NCBI GenBank assembly: GCA_020650975.1
Contig: JAIPMN010002588.1
Span: forward strand, 407 to 35,027
Direction: 5' to 3'
DNA length: 34,621 nt
Source: Apostichopus californicus
Lineage: Eukaryota; Echinodermata; Holothuroidea; Aspidochirotida; Stichopodidae
Under the pieces are notes generated by a model. The model was not told the origin of the DNA. It did no database searches and was given only the letters and a program-made list of their open reading frames with translations. Positions 9,746-20,980 of this stretch are shown one piece after another. Position numbers and translations under genes: made by a program. Each line of letters starts with the position of its first letter. Positions within the stretch are counted from its first letter, which is position 1.

Positions 9746-12727
9746 ACAATTTAAACACAACATTATGAATTAAGTTAAGGTTGCTTCCATATGTTTCCGG
9801 AGTGAGTGATCTACACCGCGACAGTACGCTATCTTCATTTCCATAGTTGTGAGCTTGTCGTCTTTAAATTGAAGTTATTATTCTGTTTACCTTGATATGA
9901 TCCGAGTCGCTTAAAGTGTATTTCCCGCGAGTTGAGTTGTATGAGTGTTCACCGTCTGCTGACAAGTTCCATGCCAACACGTTTAATTCTCCCGGTACGC
10001 TGTTCAAATTGCAATATTGAATACAGGCTTCCGAATCCACGGATAGTCTTCACGTCCCAGCCTCCGCTCCGGACTGCGCACCCTGAGTGACCCTCTCAGT
10101 ACCCGGTACAAAACACCAGAAAATGGTCGTCAATGAAACACATTTCCTGGCACCCTAACTATCCAGTTAACTTTATTGTTGAAACGTTTCCCCAATTTTC
10201 CTCTTCAACAAGGCAAAATCACCCTAGCCAGATTCTTGGCCTTTAGAAATCGTACACAACCGTACCGCCTGAGTTCTGATGGTCAACTGCCGCCCAAAAT
10301 CACCAATTCCTAAATCCACCCAAAGTTTGGTGTTTGGAATGCTCAAAACCCGCTTTTCAGAGTTTAACCTTTTGTGTCCATGTACAGTCCCTTTAAGCCG
10401 GGGGTTGCTGACCGCCTCACTGACCACTCATAATAAGTACTTATACTTAACGACCATATACCGTGCGACATGCACAGTGAGCTACAACAGTACAAGAGAA
10501 AATAAATTACACCCCCTGACAGGCATACACATCTAAGTCACATCACAGGATGATTTCATTGAAGAATATAGCGCCTGAGCACGAATGCCTAAGTATTTTC
10601 ACTGTAGCACCAACAGTGCGCTCTCAGTCCAGTCCAGGGCCCCGACATTTGAGAGATGACCAGGGTGGCCATGGCCGTCCATTCATCATTTTACAGTAAT
10701 GATTTGCAAAACAGACGTGGTACAGCATCTAACACCATTGGCATGAGTATACATGAGTCGGCCAACCATCCCTCTTCCACCCCCCCCCCCTCCCCCCTCA
10801 CAAACAAAAATCTGTGTCGGGGCCTCTGTCGTCCCCTTACATTGGACTTACCAGTGACCATTTGAATTTGACGATGTCTGAGGTCTAGTGCATAATCCAG
10901 ATTACATTTGAAGGCATGACCAGATATATACCCACACACATTATTTTATAAATAGGCCTAAATATCCAAGAGAGAAGTGTGTAGGCATTGGTATATATTG
11001 ACATAGTCTACTCACCATGCAGTCACCATCAACAATATATTTCTACACAATATATTTCTACACGCTATTATTGGCAAACACCTTTAAAAGACACAGGAAC
11101 GTTACACGAAGTTCATGCTTGTATACGTAGGAGCAATCTAATAACGCTATGATTTTGTCCAAGGCAGTTGCGTATACAGGGCTAGGTAAAACTTCAATGG
11201 TACGCACGTATTATAAGATCGCATTACACATGTAAGAAGAAAATTTACCTGGTATATCCGTTCACAGCTAGTTTAGTATTAATTTCAAGTGTAGCGTCCC
11301 AGCGAACAGCTCCAAACAGGTTGATGGTATAGCTATGATAAATCTTACGTCGCCTTCAATACTAGGGTATAAAAACATACGGTATGTCTCTACGTGTAGT
11401 AAAAAGGGCCGTAGTTTATGATATCGTGTTGAGGTAACACACTGAGTGAAACATGCATGGGTTCGAATTGACATCAATATAGCTTCCACCTGTTGACCTC
11501 GACGTGTGCACTTCCTAGTAACGGGAATCTACCAAGATTCCCATTTCATGGAAGTATTGAGTAAAGGTTTCTTATCACCAAGCTGTGAGTTTCCTATACA
11601 CTGCAGGTTTGGTTATTTTATAAAGACTATAGTATGCTACAGTACTGTACGTACAAGGAGCTGATAGCGATTCTGCGATTATGATAACTTTCTCGTGGTG
11701 ACGTTGGTTGAGGAATTTACTTGATCTAATCATGAGGAAACAGCGCGTACCATGTCAGCAGAGAAGAGATACAGGCCTATAGTATAGGCAACCAGTGTCC
11801 GATTTGTGGAGTTGGTCCCTTGTTCAAACAGAACTGCAGACTACAACGTACCCAGTGTTGTTCGAGGTTAGCCAGTTACTACAAGTGGTAAGTAGATGCC
11901 GTAACGAAGTTTGAGCCTATATATATATATAGACTCTGACCAAAATCTACAAAAGAGATCTCACTACTGTAAGTCTAGTTCAATCTCTGTATATAATAAT
12001 TAAGTCATACAGGGTAAATGCATGGCAGTGTATAGCGAAATAATACTGAACTATATATAGAGGCCTGATAATATATACCCTTCTGAATGTGTAAACACCA
12101 TTGTGTACACAATGACTCCAAGTTCCTTGTTCATGTTATTGTTCAAGTTTACAAGGTTGCAAGTTACCTGGAATAATTGTGTGTTCAATACCGTCATTTT
12201 TTCGGTCTTGCAACCTTATTGTTCGAGGGTGTCGAAAACAAATCCTGATTGTTACTATGAACGAAATCCTTGTCAGCTAGGGTAGGTAGGTAGGCCACAT
12301 TAAAGCAGCCAGCAACGTAATGGAAATTATAGGCCTACTCGTGACACGAAAATTGCTAGATATGCTAGACGCAACCCGGCGTGGCTTGCAGGGCATACGA
12401 TATAAAGGATAACATTGGGAAGAATGATTTAAGTGTTGATAAAGACCACGTATGCAGAGAGAGAGAGAGATATAGGCTATAGCTACTTATATCTGTGAAT
12501 AGAGCGTACCGATGCGCGCACATCAAGGAAGTCGTCGATTATAGCAAGCCAACTGGGCCAATAATGGCTGTCTAGAAGGCAAACTCGAGAACAACCAATC
12601 AATGCAGCCTTTTTCACTAATGTGATGCATTTACAGGCGTCTTACATAAGTAAAAAACAATGCACTGTTCAATATATTTAAAGATCTGCTTTATTGGCTC
12701 CATGTATAGCACGCTGTAGCAGAGGAA

Positions 12728-12973
12728 AGTTTTGTGATTACGTGAGTCGACCTGCCACGGTCGTAAATCCACCTGCAGGCTCTACAATTAGCCTGCATAG
12801 CTTCTTAACACCATTTGTGGAAAAAGGTTCATGTCTACAGTGTAGTTAATCATACAGCGTTCACACAAAGACCGTCATACAAGAAAAAATATGTGGCAGG
12901 CGTTGCAGACTAATTGGTTAATAGAGGTCATTTTACGACCAAGGCAGGTCGATTACGTAATCTCAAGAAACTT
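12728..12973. mobile_element. Foldback/MITE-like element just upstream of gene B
   Basis: Arms at about 12729-12768 and 12931-12971 are inverted repeats sharing TCGACCTGCC, then GGTCGTAAA, preceded by GATTACGT. The complementarity continues inward (ACAATTAGCCTGCA against CCAATTAGTCTGCA). The roughly 246-bp unit is thus almost wholly a stem-loop, typical of foldback MITEs. No coding frame is present. It ends about 190 bp before gene B's start codon and may overlap the promoter or 5' UTR. Confidence 0.65.
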
Positions 12974-13164
12974 TTCTATGATAGCAAGCTATAGATGGGG
13001 TCTATACAGCAGACCTTTAAACTTAAAAACTTAGTTTGTCGTAAAAAAATTGTTTTGACAACACCATAATCCCCTTTCTGTTTTGAAATAATCACTTTGC
13101 CTTGATTCCACAGCTTCATCAGCCGATAATGCACATACAGTATTCTCAACTGAAAACAAAGAAT

Positions 13165-13236
13165 ATGGAGATATCTTTTCACCAAAGTTTTGTCCAAGTA
13201 ATTTGCATATTGGTTCAGCTCTTTAGAAGCCAGGCT
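13165..13236 (+). other. Predicted signal peptide of gene B
   Basis: Residues 1-24 have a hydrophobic core VQVICILVQLF and end SQA before FTSQH, a plausible signal-peptidase site. Together with the C-terminal HDEL this gives a consistent ER-lumen targeting scheme. Confidence 0.65.
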
Positions 13237-16200
13237 TTTACCAGTCAACATATTGTTGGACACAGAGAAGAACTCGGTAAACATCGACCACCAGAAGGTC
13301 ATATCAATATTTTCGACGAGCTACCAAACTCTCATGTATTTTGGGATGATTATGCAAGTAAACGAAAGCCCGCCCTCTTTCGGGGAGTTGCTAAACAATT
13401 TCCCGCATTTCGACTTTGGACTGATGAGTATATGCTCGAAAATTACGGAGATTTTAAAGTCAAAATTGAAGGGAAAACAGAAAAGGACCATTACCCAGAG
13501 GGGGAACTAGGTTTGGCACAGGATACATTACGTCACTTCCTGTCCACATATCAAACGAGAAACGCATATATCGTATCACAACTCCCCGATCCGTTAGCCT
13601 CGGACATTCTAGTCTTGCCGTTTCTAAACTGTGGTACTTTTCGAGAGAGGATATTGGAAGCCAATTTATGGTGGAGCAGCGGAGGTACAAGAAGTCTTCT
13701 TCACCGGGATGCAGATAACGCCATCAATTGTCTCCTCAATGGAACCAAGGACTGGGTCCTTATAGATCCCTCTTACGAGGATCTTATACCAATAGCCAAA
13801 GAGAATATAGATGCATATGGAGGATTCTCTTTACTGAATCCTGACAGTGTTAACTTAGAGCGGTTTCCATCGTTCCAGCAGGTCCCTTGGTGGTATGCCA
13901 ATATGTCAGCGGGGGACTGCTTGTTTTTACCGTACGGTAAGGATTGTGTGCAATTGATGAATTCATGTCAGACTTATTTCATACTCGTAATTATAACATA
14001 GTTCTATCTGTACTCACGGTACCCGCCCGCGTGGATTTGGTACTCGCCCTCGACGTACTCATGCGACGTACTCATCTTGGAAATCTAGTATATATAGAAA
14101 ACAAGTGAAAGGATGTGTTATTGGTACTCACGCTAAGAGCCGCATTGTGCTCGTATTCATAGCTGAATTCTTAGTATTATATAGTCCGTACTCGTATAGG
14201 CGAGTACATTTTCGATACTCGAACTCTTTCTCATAGGTTTGTACTCCTATACTCCTACCCGTCCTCACAATGGAAATCATGTCTTCACACTAATACTCAT
14301 GGTTTTGTAATCATAGTTACCCAAACTGCAGGATGTTGGACTCTCACTGGTCGGCCTATACTCGGGACGTTTTACTCACATTGTATAAGTCTGAGTCATA
14401 CCATGGGAAATTCTACTTTATATGATGTCATACTCGCATCACAAATCTGATTGATATGATATTTGTATATTATAAACTACAGATTTTCACTCTGACATGT
14501 CCTATTATTCTGACAATTAAGTTTGCTTAGTGCTTACCATTTCTCTCCAATCTCTCAACAAGTCTTCCTCTCTAATCGGTAAACAGAACAGGCAGTGGTT
14601 ACCAGTTCATCTGAATTCTTCGTGAATCTTCGTGAATCAAAGCCGAACCATTTTCTCTACATTCTCGTTTTGCCCACAGTATCAAACTAAAGTCCGCCAT
14701 TCAGGACTCATTTTGGGCAAATGCAATTATGTTTTGGTCGTTTGTGTGTTTCACGCAACAGTGACCAACACCCTTCCTCCCCCCCCCCCCACCCACCCAC
14801 CTCATCACCACACTTATTTCCCAATTTCATACAACTTACAGGTTACTGGCATCAAGTGAGATCCCATGGATCCAAAAACGTCGCAGTCTCTGTATTATTT
14901 TCACGACTACAAGAAGTTGACCTGAAGGAGTGCGACGAAGCTGAGCCAGAGTTTATCGCCCTCAGTGAATCTCAGATGGTATTCCACTACGATGGATTCG
15001 GGGATCAAACTATGGGAAACACTGATCCATTCGAATTAAAGTAAGTCATCACACACGATTCAATCAATTCATTGTAATCGTATACGATCCTGACTCAGGA
15101 TGGTGGATTCCCTTGCTTAGTTACCGGCTCGGACCGTTGCACCGCTGGGCGCAGAGGTGCCATATAGTCTTTGCTAAGATGAGGTCAGGAAGGACCCCGA
15201 TTTCCTCTTGGTCGAGAATTGTGCTACGGTTCACCCGAATCGCCGAATTTGCCGCTTGTTGCAATGCCCCACCACCACTGGTTGGAACAATGAACCCGTA
15301 GCGTTTTATATACCCCCACCACCCCCCCCCCCTAGTCAGTCCCTGCCTGAACTGATTGTTTGTCACTCCAAGATTACATTTAGCGGGTGTACCTTAAAAA
15401 TATCGCAGACACTCGAGTCTGACTAATTTGTAATCACGAAGCTACAAAAGCTCAACGACCGCTGATCCAAAAGCTTGAAAAGATGGAATAGCTCATTAAT
15501 GATATAATAGCTTAATTAGTTGCATAGCTCATTAATGATATAATACAGGTAGCTTAGTTAATTGAATAGCTCATTAATGATATGATAGCTTAGTTAATTG
15601 AACAGCTCAATAATGATATAATAGCTTAGTTAATTGAATATCTCATTAATGATATAATAGCTTAGTTAATTGAATAGCTCATTAATGATATAATAGCTTA
15701 GTGAATTGAATAGCTCATTAATGAAATAATAGCTAAGTTAATGAACTGTATTGTAACTTGAACAGAATGTTGTTCTTAATGTGTTCCCATATAGCAGATA
15801 TCATGAGGCGCCGTTGGTAAATCATAGTTAAAAGTAAACCAAATAAAGCACGTTGTCTCTTAAAGATATGTTGTGTGGGGTGGGGGGGGGGGAGGTTGGG
15901 GTGAGTGCGTGTGCGTTCGACGAATGTACCTGACAACAATTGCAGCAAGATGTATGGTAACGTCATGATATTTCAAATAACATTTTTTTCTTATTATTTA
16001 TATCATTTTATACCCAAAAAAGTATTCTTACAAAACGTTAGCATCTTGATAAAGCGTTATGATGACGTCACGAATCACAGAATGCGTGTTTACATTGATT
16101 TTCACAGAGATATGTTACTGGAAGTTTGCCAAGAAAACGGTGCAGTGAGACAACTGGAGTTACACCAGATGATACTAGCTGTAACGCATAAACAGTTCTT

Positions 16201-19200
16201 ATCTTTTTCAATTTTATGTTATCTTTCATTTATTTATTTTTATTTATTTATGTTTTTTTTTGTGTGTGTTATTGCCTTTACAGGGTATTTCAGGTAAAAA
16301 TTTAAGTCTCATATGTCAAAGAGGGAAAAAAATAATAAACAAATGTGTGTTTTAGATGTATAACTATACAATACAAAATTTGTTTTTAATTCAAAATTTG
16401 AAAACAATTTGGATCCCTCAGAATACGAGTATACGTTTATGGTTACTGGTGTTTGTGTAAGCTTTACAATCCCCATGGTAACAATAGACGGACAACTAAA
16501 TAAAGCAAAACATTTTTTATCAAGTGTACATCTATGAGGTAACGCCCAAATGTTACATGATCACTTATGCTGTCTTGTACAAACTTCGAATGAACGTATC
16601 ATCGAAAATGTCATGCAAGAATTGAAAGAAACATTCATTAGGATAATGAGATTAAATTCCTCACTCAAAAGGCAAACAAGAATGTCACCTCTAATCTTTC
16701 TTTTGCGAGATCACCTAACATATGGAAACAACACTGCATTTAATTTGTTACATATAGAGTGAAGCAGGAATTATACGTTTAAGCAGGAATTAGGCCTAGG
16801 GGCTATAGATTAAAGGGATTTTTGTAGTCAGATCGGATTTGATAAAAGTAGGATAAAAAGAAATACAAATAAGTGACAGAAATATCACATTGGGTCACTT
16901 GCAGTTGCCATTTTATCGAATGTTCTGTATTCCATTACATGATACCCGGGTAGTGTGACGTCATAGATAAGGAGCACGACTTTTTCTGTAAAACTGAGTA
17001 CTTGACAGTTGTTTCTTCAGGGAGTTCACATGGGAAATATCTTGGTATGAAAGAGCATAGAAGTTTGCATTTTAAATTTAACGTCACTTTCGGTCCCAAA
17101 GCACATTCTAACCCATTCATAAGTGTAAAAGTTAACAATGTTCAGGACCTCTCCTCTACCCCATCCCGCTCCCCATCCACTTCCTCCCCCCTTCCCCCGT
17201 TCAGATAGTTCGGGCAAGATGCCGAAGTCAGTCCCTTTAGATTCATATTTTAACGTCCATGCTTGTCAATTGTCAACAACTCTGTAACTGGACGACATAC
17301 ATTAATCTTGGAGCGCCCGAACTGGGACCTTATGATTGGAAGGCACCGGCGTTAACCACTGAGCTAACACTCCTTAACAAATCAGTATAAATCAGTATAG
17401 TGTTGTCACTACGTGGAGTCTATACTTAACCTAGTAAAGCTTTGTCTTTCGTGATAATGTAACACGTCTCATCGCCCCCCCCCCACTCCTCCCCCACCCT
17501 CCCATTTAGCCAACCAATAATATGCCCCTACACAAATACATCCCGCATCGTTAAATCTGTGTAGTTTCTGCCAGTATTTACAGCTGTAATGATACTGATA
17601 TTGTTTATTCTGCTTTAGGGCTACAATGAACTGGATGGACTTGATGTTCAACCGGCAGATCGTGATGTCGAAATCAATGAAGAAATCATTGAGCAGGTAA
17701 TATGTTGTTATTCTTGTAAATTAAGCGTTCGACTCTGGACAGTACTGGAGTATTCAATAGGCGGGCAAATACATAGGGGCCCTGCCAGGTCGATCAAGGG
17801 CCCTATGATCAAAGGGGCGATGAGAACAATTCCAGGCAAGATATATATGACATCAACTTTCTATTTATCATTGGAAGAAGGTGTGAAGGGCGGTGGGGCG
17901 AGGGTTCGGTATGGTGCCTACAAGGTCCCAAACAAATAGTGCCTTATGACCCCAGAAGATCATAATCCGCCACAGAAGTATTCTTTCTCTTAACAATTAA
18001 AATCATTTTCCATATGTATTAATTTAAATCTTTGTCTATAAACTGCACGTCCACCGATGTACCGACCCAACTACAGGAATTTATGTCTTACCTCAGTTAT
18101 TGCATGTTCAATCGATAGCTAATGGCGGTTCTCGATCAAAGCAATTCTGGAGAAGTGTCTTGTGACGTAATCAAGAGCTTAACACTGGACACGCTTACCA
18201 TGCTCGCTGGCGTCATCGACCATGATCCTGCAAACACTGAATCCTATGAATATGCAAGATATGACGCGAGCGACATCAAGTAAGTAAAATGAAGCCGGAA
18301 GTGTGTTACGGAAAACTGAAGAGATGATATGTCAACTTGTATGTCAATGGCGTGATAATTCACATACTTAACACCCGTTATGACGTCAGTCAAAATTGCG
18401 TTGTGACGCCAAGAAGCTTTTATAAAAAATATTTTTTTATTACTCTTACTATTGTAAAGTTAGCAAAGATATTCCAATATGTATATCATTTTATCATTTA
18501 ACATTTTCAAGCCGAATTGTCATGTTCAGTTACCAGATCCATTCACAAAGTTAGACCAGAATTTGGAAAATTCATATATTTTGATAATTAATAAACGTTC
18601 AGTCAACCAGAATACGTATTGCTTTACATGATCTATATATTTATACAGTTGTGAAAATTTGATTCAAACTACTGTATGTATGACAGAGGGGAAAAAACTT
18701 ATCCTGACTTCCTTGACTATTTTGTATTTTATTAGGGAAGTATTACTCACAGTTGTTGAAGAAGCTGAACGCATAAATGACGGCGTCGTGACGTCACAGA
18801 TGTTAATACATCATTATCAATCTATTGGTGGGTCTTCGAGAGTAGCGATGGAAGTGAGTTGTTTGTCATTTTTTTTCTTTGCAAGGGACTCGGGTATAGT
18901 ACTAAACTCATGCGATATGTCTTAGCCTTAAAGTTATGTGATGGTAATTCCAGGGACTCAGCCTGTCATCTCAATTCCACAAGGCGCCCAAAACAACATC
19001 GCAAACCTCTCCCTTTGCCAAATGGCGCCAAGGCTTGTGTGCACTGAAGTGCATGCAGGCCTACTGTCAGTCTGGAAAACGGCTATTTCCCGCCATTTTA
19101 TCACAGCGATAACTACGCTATCCCGCAAACTCAGTTTACTATAGTTCATGAAAATAATATACCCTCATGTTTACTTTAATTATCTACAATTACTAAATAC

Positions 19201-20125
19201 CCTATAATTATAGCTAGCAATATTATCGACTCGGCTATATGTTTTTAAACTGAAAATATTTAGGACTGGTCCCATGCAACTTGAAGCAAAAGCATTCTTT
19301 TCTTTTTAATTTTCGACTATTCTATGTTTTATTTCAGATTTTCACTCTGCTGAATCCTGACAACAAAGAAGAACTAATGCAGCACGACATATTGGACAAT
19401 TTAGAAACAGTTCTTACAAAGTTTGAAAAGAAAATGAAAGAATCTATATCACAAGGTAAAATTGGGAAAGGGTAAAGAGGGTGGTTAAGTTGGGTCAATT
19501 ATTCCACCCGGTAGCTACCCTCATTCCCATGCAGACTTATATGGCAGTAACATATTTACAAAGTTTTGCCAAAACCAAATAAGTTACCAAACACGAGTCT
19601 TGTGCCCTTTAGTATTATATTGAACTTGCCCCACCCCCCCCCCCTCTCTCTCTCCACCTCCAACTAAGCATTCTTATGTACGAACCTGTATTGTTAGATA
19701 AATTAACAAGTCATGTTTTCCTGTACTTAATATTTCTCTCAACAGGGGCAGGTGGGGGTGGGAGTAGGTATGGTACCACCATACTGTGAAATATCCAATG
19801 CTACGGAAGTGCATTTCTAGGTCGAGTGAGCTGGGCTGCCTTGTCCTCCATTTTTTGTTCAGTTGGATGTTCGTTTATTTGGTAAAATTTGCATTCAAAT
19901 ATTTTAAAAATTTTGGTTCATGGATAATAGTCAGTGACTTGATATTCATCATTTTGTTATTCTGTAACAGAACAAGAGTGGCAAGAAGCCCTGCAGGAGA
20001 GTCCGTTACCATGGCAATCTAAGGATATTACAGATGAACCAAACACCAAGGATTTGCCGATCACTAATCAAAATGAGGATAGCCACGTGACAGTGAACGA
20101 CCAATCAGAACACGATGAACTCTAA
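13165..20125 (+). CDS. Gene B: ER-retained JmjC/cupin-8 oxygenase with EF-hand-like segments and C-terminal HDEL
   Basis: Eight exons join in frame: 13165-13936, 14842-15040, 16108-16180, 17619-17696, 18119-18279, 18736-18853, 19338-19455 and 19971-20125. They give 1674 nt, or 557 residues, with GT..AG introns. I chose the ATG at 13165 because it puts a hydrophobic signal peptide at the very N-terminus; an in-frame ATG at 13129 would add 12 residues. The JmjC-type domain has H180 and D182 in LLHRDA, then NGTKDW, AGDCLFLPYG and H261 in GYWHQV, so the Fe(II) triad is complete. Residues 325-506 are mostly helical-looking with EF-hand-like loops (DQSNSGEVSCDV at 380; a weaker one near LNPDNKEEL). 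An acidic tail ends in HDEL, marking a soluble ER-lumen protein. Human JMJD8, also a JmjC protein of the ER lumen, is a functional precedent, but it is shorter and I cannot claim orthology. The substrate is unknown. PGD lies convergent downstream. Confidence 0.88.
13702..13710 (+). other. Iron-binding HxD motif of gene B
   Basis: These are the codons for H180-R181-D182. With H261 in exon 2 they complete the Fe(II) facial triad expected of an active JmjC/cupin-8 oxygenase. An N-glycosylation sequon (NGT) follows at residue 192, at the same place as in gene A. Confidence 0.8.
13981..14435. repeat. Cluster of TACTC words in gene B intron 1
   Basis: The pentamer TACTC (often GTACTCG or GTACTCA) occurs about 13 times on the plus strand within roughly 425 bp, for example at 14041, 14056, 14069, 14189, 14216, 14242 and 14249, against less than one expected by chance. 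Spacing is irregular, so it may be a decayed tandem repeat or a binding-site cluster. Confidence 0.55.
15041..16107 (+). other. Gene B intron 2
   Basis: A non-coding intron holding a C run near 15319-15331, a 36-bp minisatellite (listed separately), a G run near 15877-15889 and a perfect TGACGTCA at 16063-16070, about 40 bp before the exon 3 acceptor. Confidence 0.7.
15487..15744. repeat. 36-bp minisatellite, about 7 copies
   Basis: Seven direct copies of a 36-bp AT-rich unit beginning AATAGCTCATTAATGATATA. The second copy carries a small insertion and the outer copies are the most diverged. It lies in gene B intron 2. Confidence 0.9.
16181..17618 (+). other. Gene B intron 3
   Basis: A non-coding intron absent from gene A, whose exon 3 spans the equivalent position without interruption. 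It contains a tRNA-like element (17309-17373, minus), a TGACGTCA at 16956-16963 and a C run near 17475-17484. The open frame at 16550-16762 shows no recognisable domain. Confidence 0.65.
17309..17373 (-). mobile_element. tRNA-like sequence, probably a SINE head or tRNA pseudogene
   Basis: On the minus strand a GGAGTGT start pairs fully (with G-T pairs) with a GCGCTCC end, followed by an A like a discriminator base. The box A-like word TTAGCTCAGTGG is intact, and the TTCG of the T-loop region is present. At about 65 nt it is short for a tRNA and the anticodon arm does not fold cleanly, so a decayed tRNA or tRNA-derived SINE is likelier than a working gene. Confidence 0.55.
17774..17808. repeat. 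Short hairpin in gene B intron 4
   Basis: ATAGGGGCCCT and AGGGCCCTAT are near-perfect inverted repeats around a loop of about 13 nt. No function is evident. Confidence 0.45.
18134..18169 (+). other. Degenerate EF-hand-like loop in gene B
   Basis: Residues 380-391, DQSNSGEVSCDV, align with gene A's DPEGKGQLTMDE. Gly at position 6 is kept, but the acidic residue at position 12 is Val, so calcium binding is probably weak or lost in gene B. Confidence 0.45.
20111..20122 (+). other. C-terminal HDEL retention signal of gene B
   Basis: The last four codons before TAA encode His-Asp-Glu-Leu, a canonical ER retrieval signal recognised by KDEL receptors. It falls exactly at the end of an eight-exon reading frame, which argues against chance. 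Confidence 0.85.
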
Positions 20126-20423
20126 CCTTTATTATGTACAAAAATCATTTCGTGACTGAGAACCAATAGTTCCTTGATATACATGATATCCATTCCCTTA
20201 TCTCGACGTCTTCCGCAGATATTTTAGGTTGATTGATATCCGCCATTTTAACTCTTGCCCAAAAGAAGGGCTGTCCAGCACAGAAAGTACATAAAGAAGT
20301 GTATTAATTCCAGTTGATCAGTTTGACCTACAACAATTTCACCGTGCTAAAATACTTGCCAAAGATTTTCAAACGTCCGTTCTTAGAGGTGCTGACTTAT
20401 TGCAAAGCCTAAGAGAGTGTTAA

Positions 20424-20429
20424 AATAAA
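20424..20429 (+). terminator. Candidate polyadenylation signal for gene B
   Basis: AATAAA lies about 300 nt after the gene B stop codon, a normal distance. Another AATAAA occurs near 21065, so the true site is uncertain. Confidence 0.4.
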
Positions 20430-20689
20430 AGTGTAATATCTCAATGACTATCTATAGCAGATTTAGGGGTACTACTAATGGCCTTAAATTCATGTTTCTT
20501 CTATGTATAGTGTTCAACATTGGAAGTAATGTTATCAAACGTTAGATTGTATATAATTTGTGATAATTTCATTCCGAACGGTTCTTTCACGTATTAGTTG
20601 GGCTTTTTCTGCTTACTTTAAGTCATTTATAGTTTTGCTGGTGAAGCTTGCTTTCTTCTAGCCAGTTTCCATATTGAGGCATGCTTAGT

Positions 20690-20712
20690 GGGGGCGGGGG
20701 GAGGGGAGGGGG
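20690..20712 (+). other. Potential G-quadruplex
   Basis: Four G runs (5, 6, 4 and 5 long) are separated by single bases, an ideal four-stranded G-quadruplex pattern. It would lie in the gene B transcript only if the 3' UTR extends this far. Confidence 0.5.
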
Positions 20713-20960
20713 TAGGCAAGCTAACACTCCATTATTGTTTGGAACCAAGCATCAATGATAGTCATATTGATCACAGAAAACCAGAGTACGTACGGTACAC
20801 GTTTGAACCAATTTTGGCTCAGAGAGTAGAAACACACAAACGTTTGTAAATTGGTCTCTTTCTTCAGCCGTTTTGTGTAAACTGTATAATTCTACTACTC
20901 AATTTGAATTATAGAGTTTTATAAGATGAGTAATCCGAAGTATACTAAATTCTTGCAGGT

Positions 20961-20980
20961 AGGGGCGTATCCAGGACTTA
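20961..20980. mobile_element. Single transposon-end-like sequence
   Basis: AGGGGCGTATCCAGGA resembles the inverted-repeat end of the element at 3741-4353 (CAGGGGCGGATCCAGG type). No partner end was found, so this is at most a fragment. Confidence 0.3.

Larger units (their letters stand above)
8705..12727. other. Intergenic region between head-to-head genes A and B
   Basis: No exon is recognised. It should hold the 5' UTR and promoter of gene A at its left end. A perfect TGACGTCA lies at 9030-9037, about 330 bp upstream of gene A's ATG, followed by a half-site-like TACGTCA. I see no clear TATA box at a fixed distance from the start. Other contents are a 15-bp tandem repeat at 9701-9745, a C run near 10781-10792, and a GA microsatellite near 12456-12470. 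Open frames at 10224-10939 and 11268-11489 show no domain or coding signature. Confidence 0.5.

Noticed and set aside
13102..13164. Upstream extension of gene B to TTG at 13102 or ATG at 13129
   Set aside because: TTG is not a normal eukaryotic start, and starting at 13129 would put 12 polar residues before the signal peptide; 13165 fits better, though 13129 cannot be excluded.
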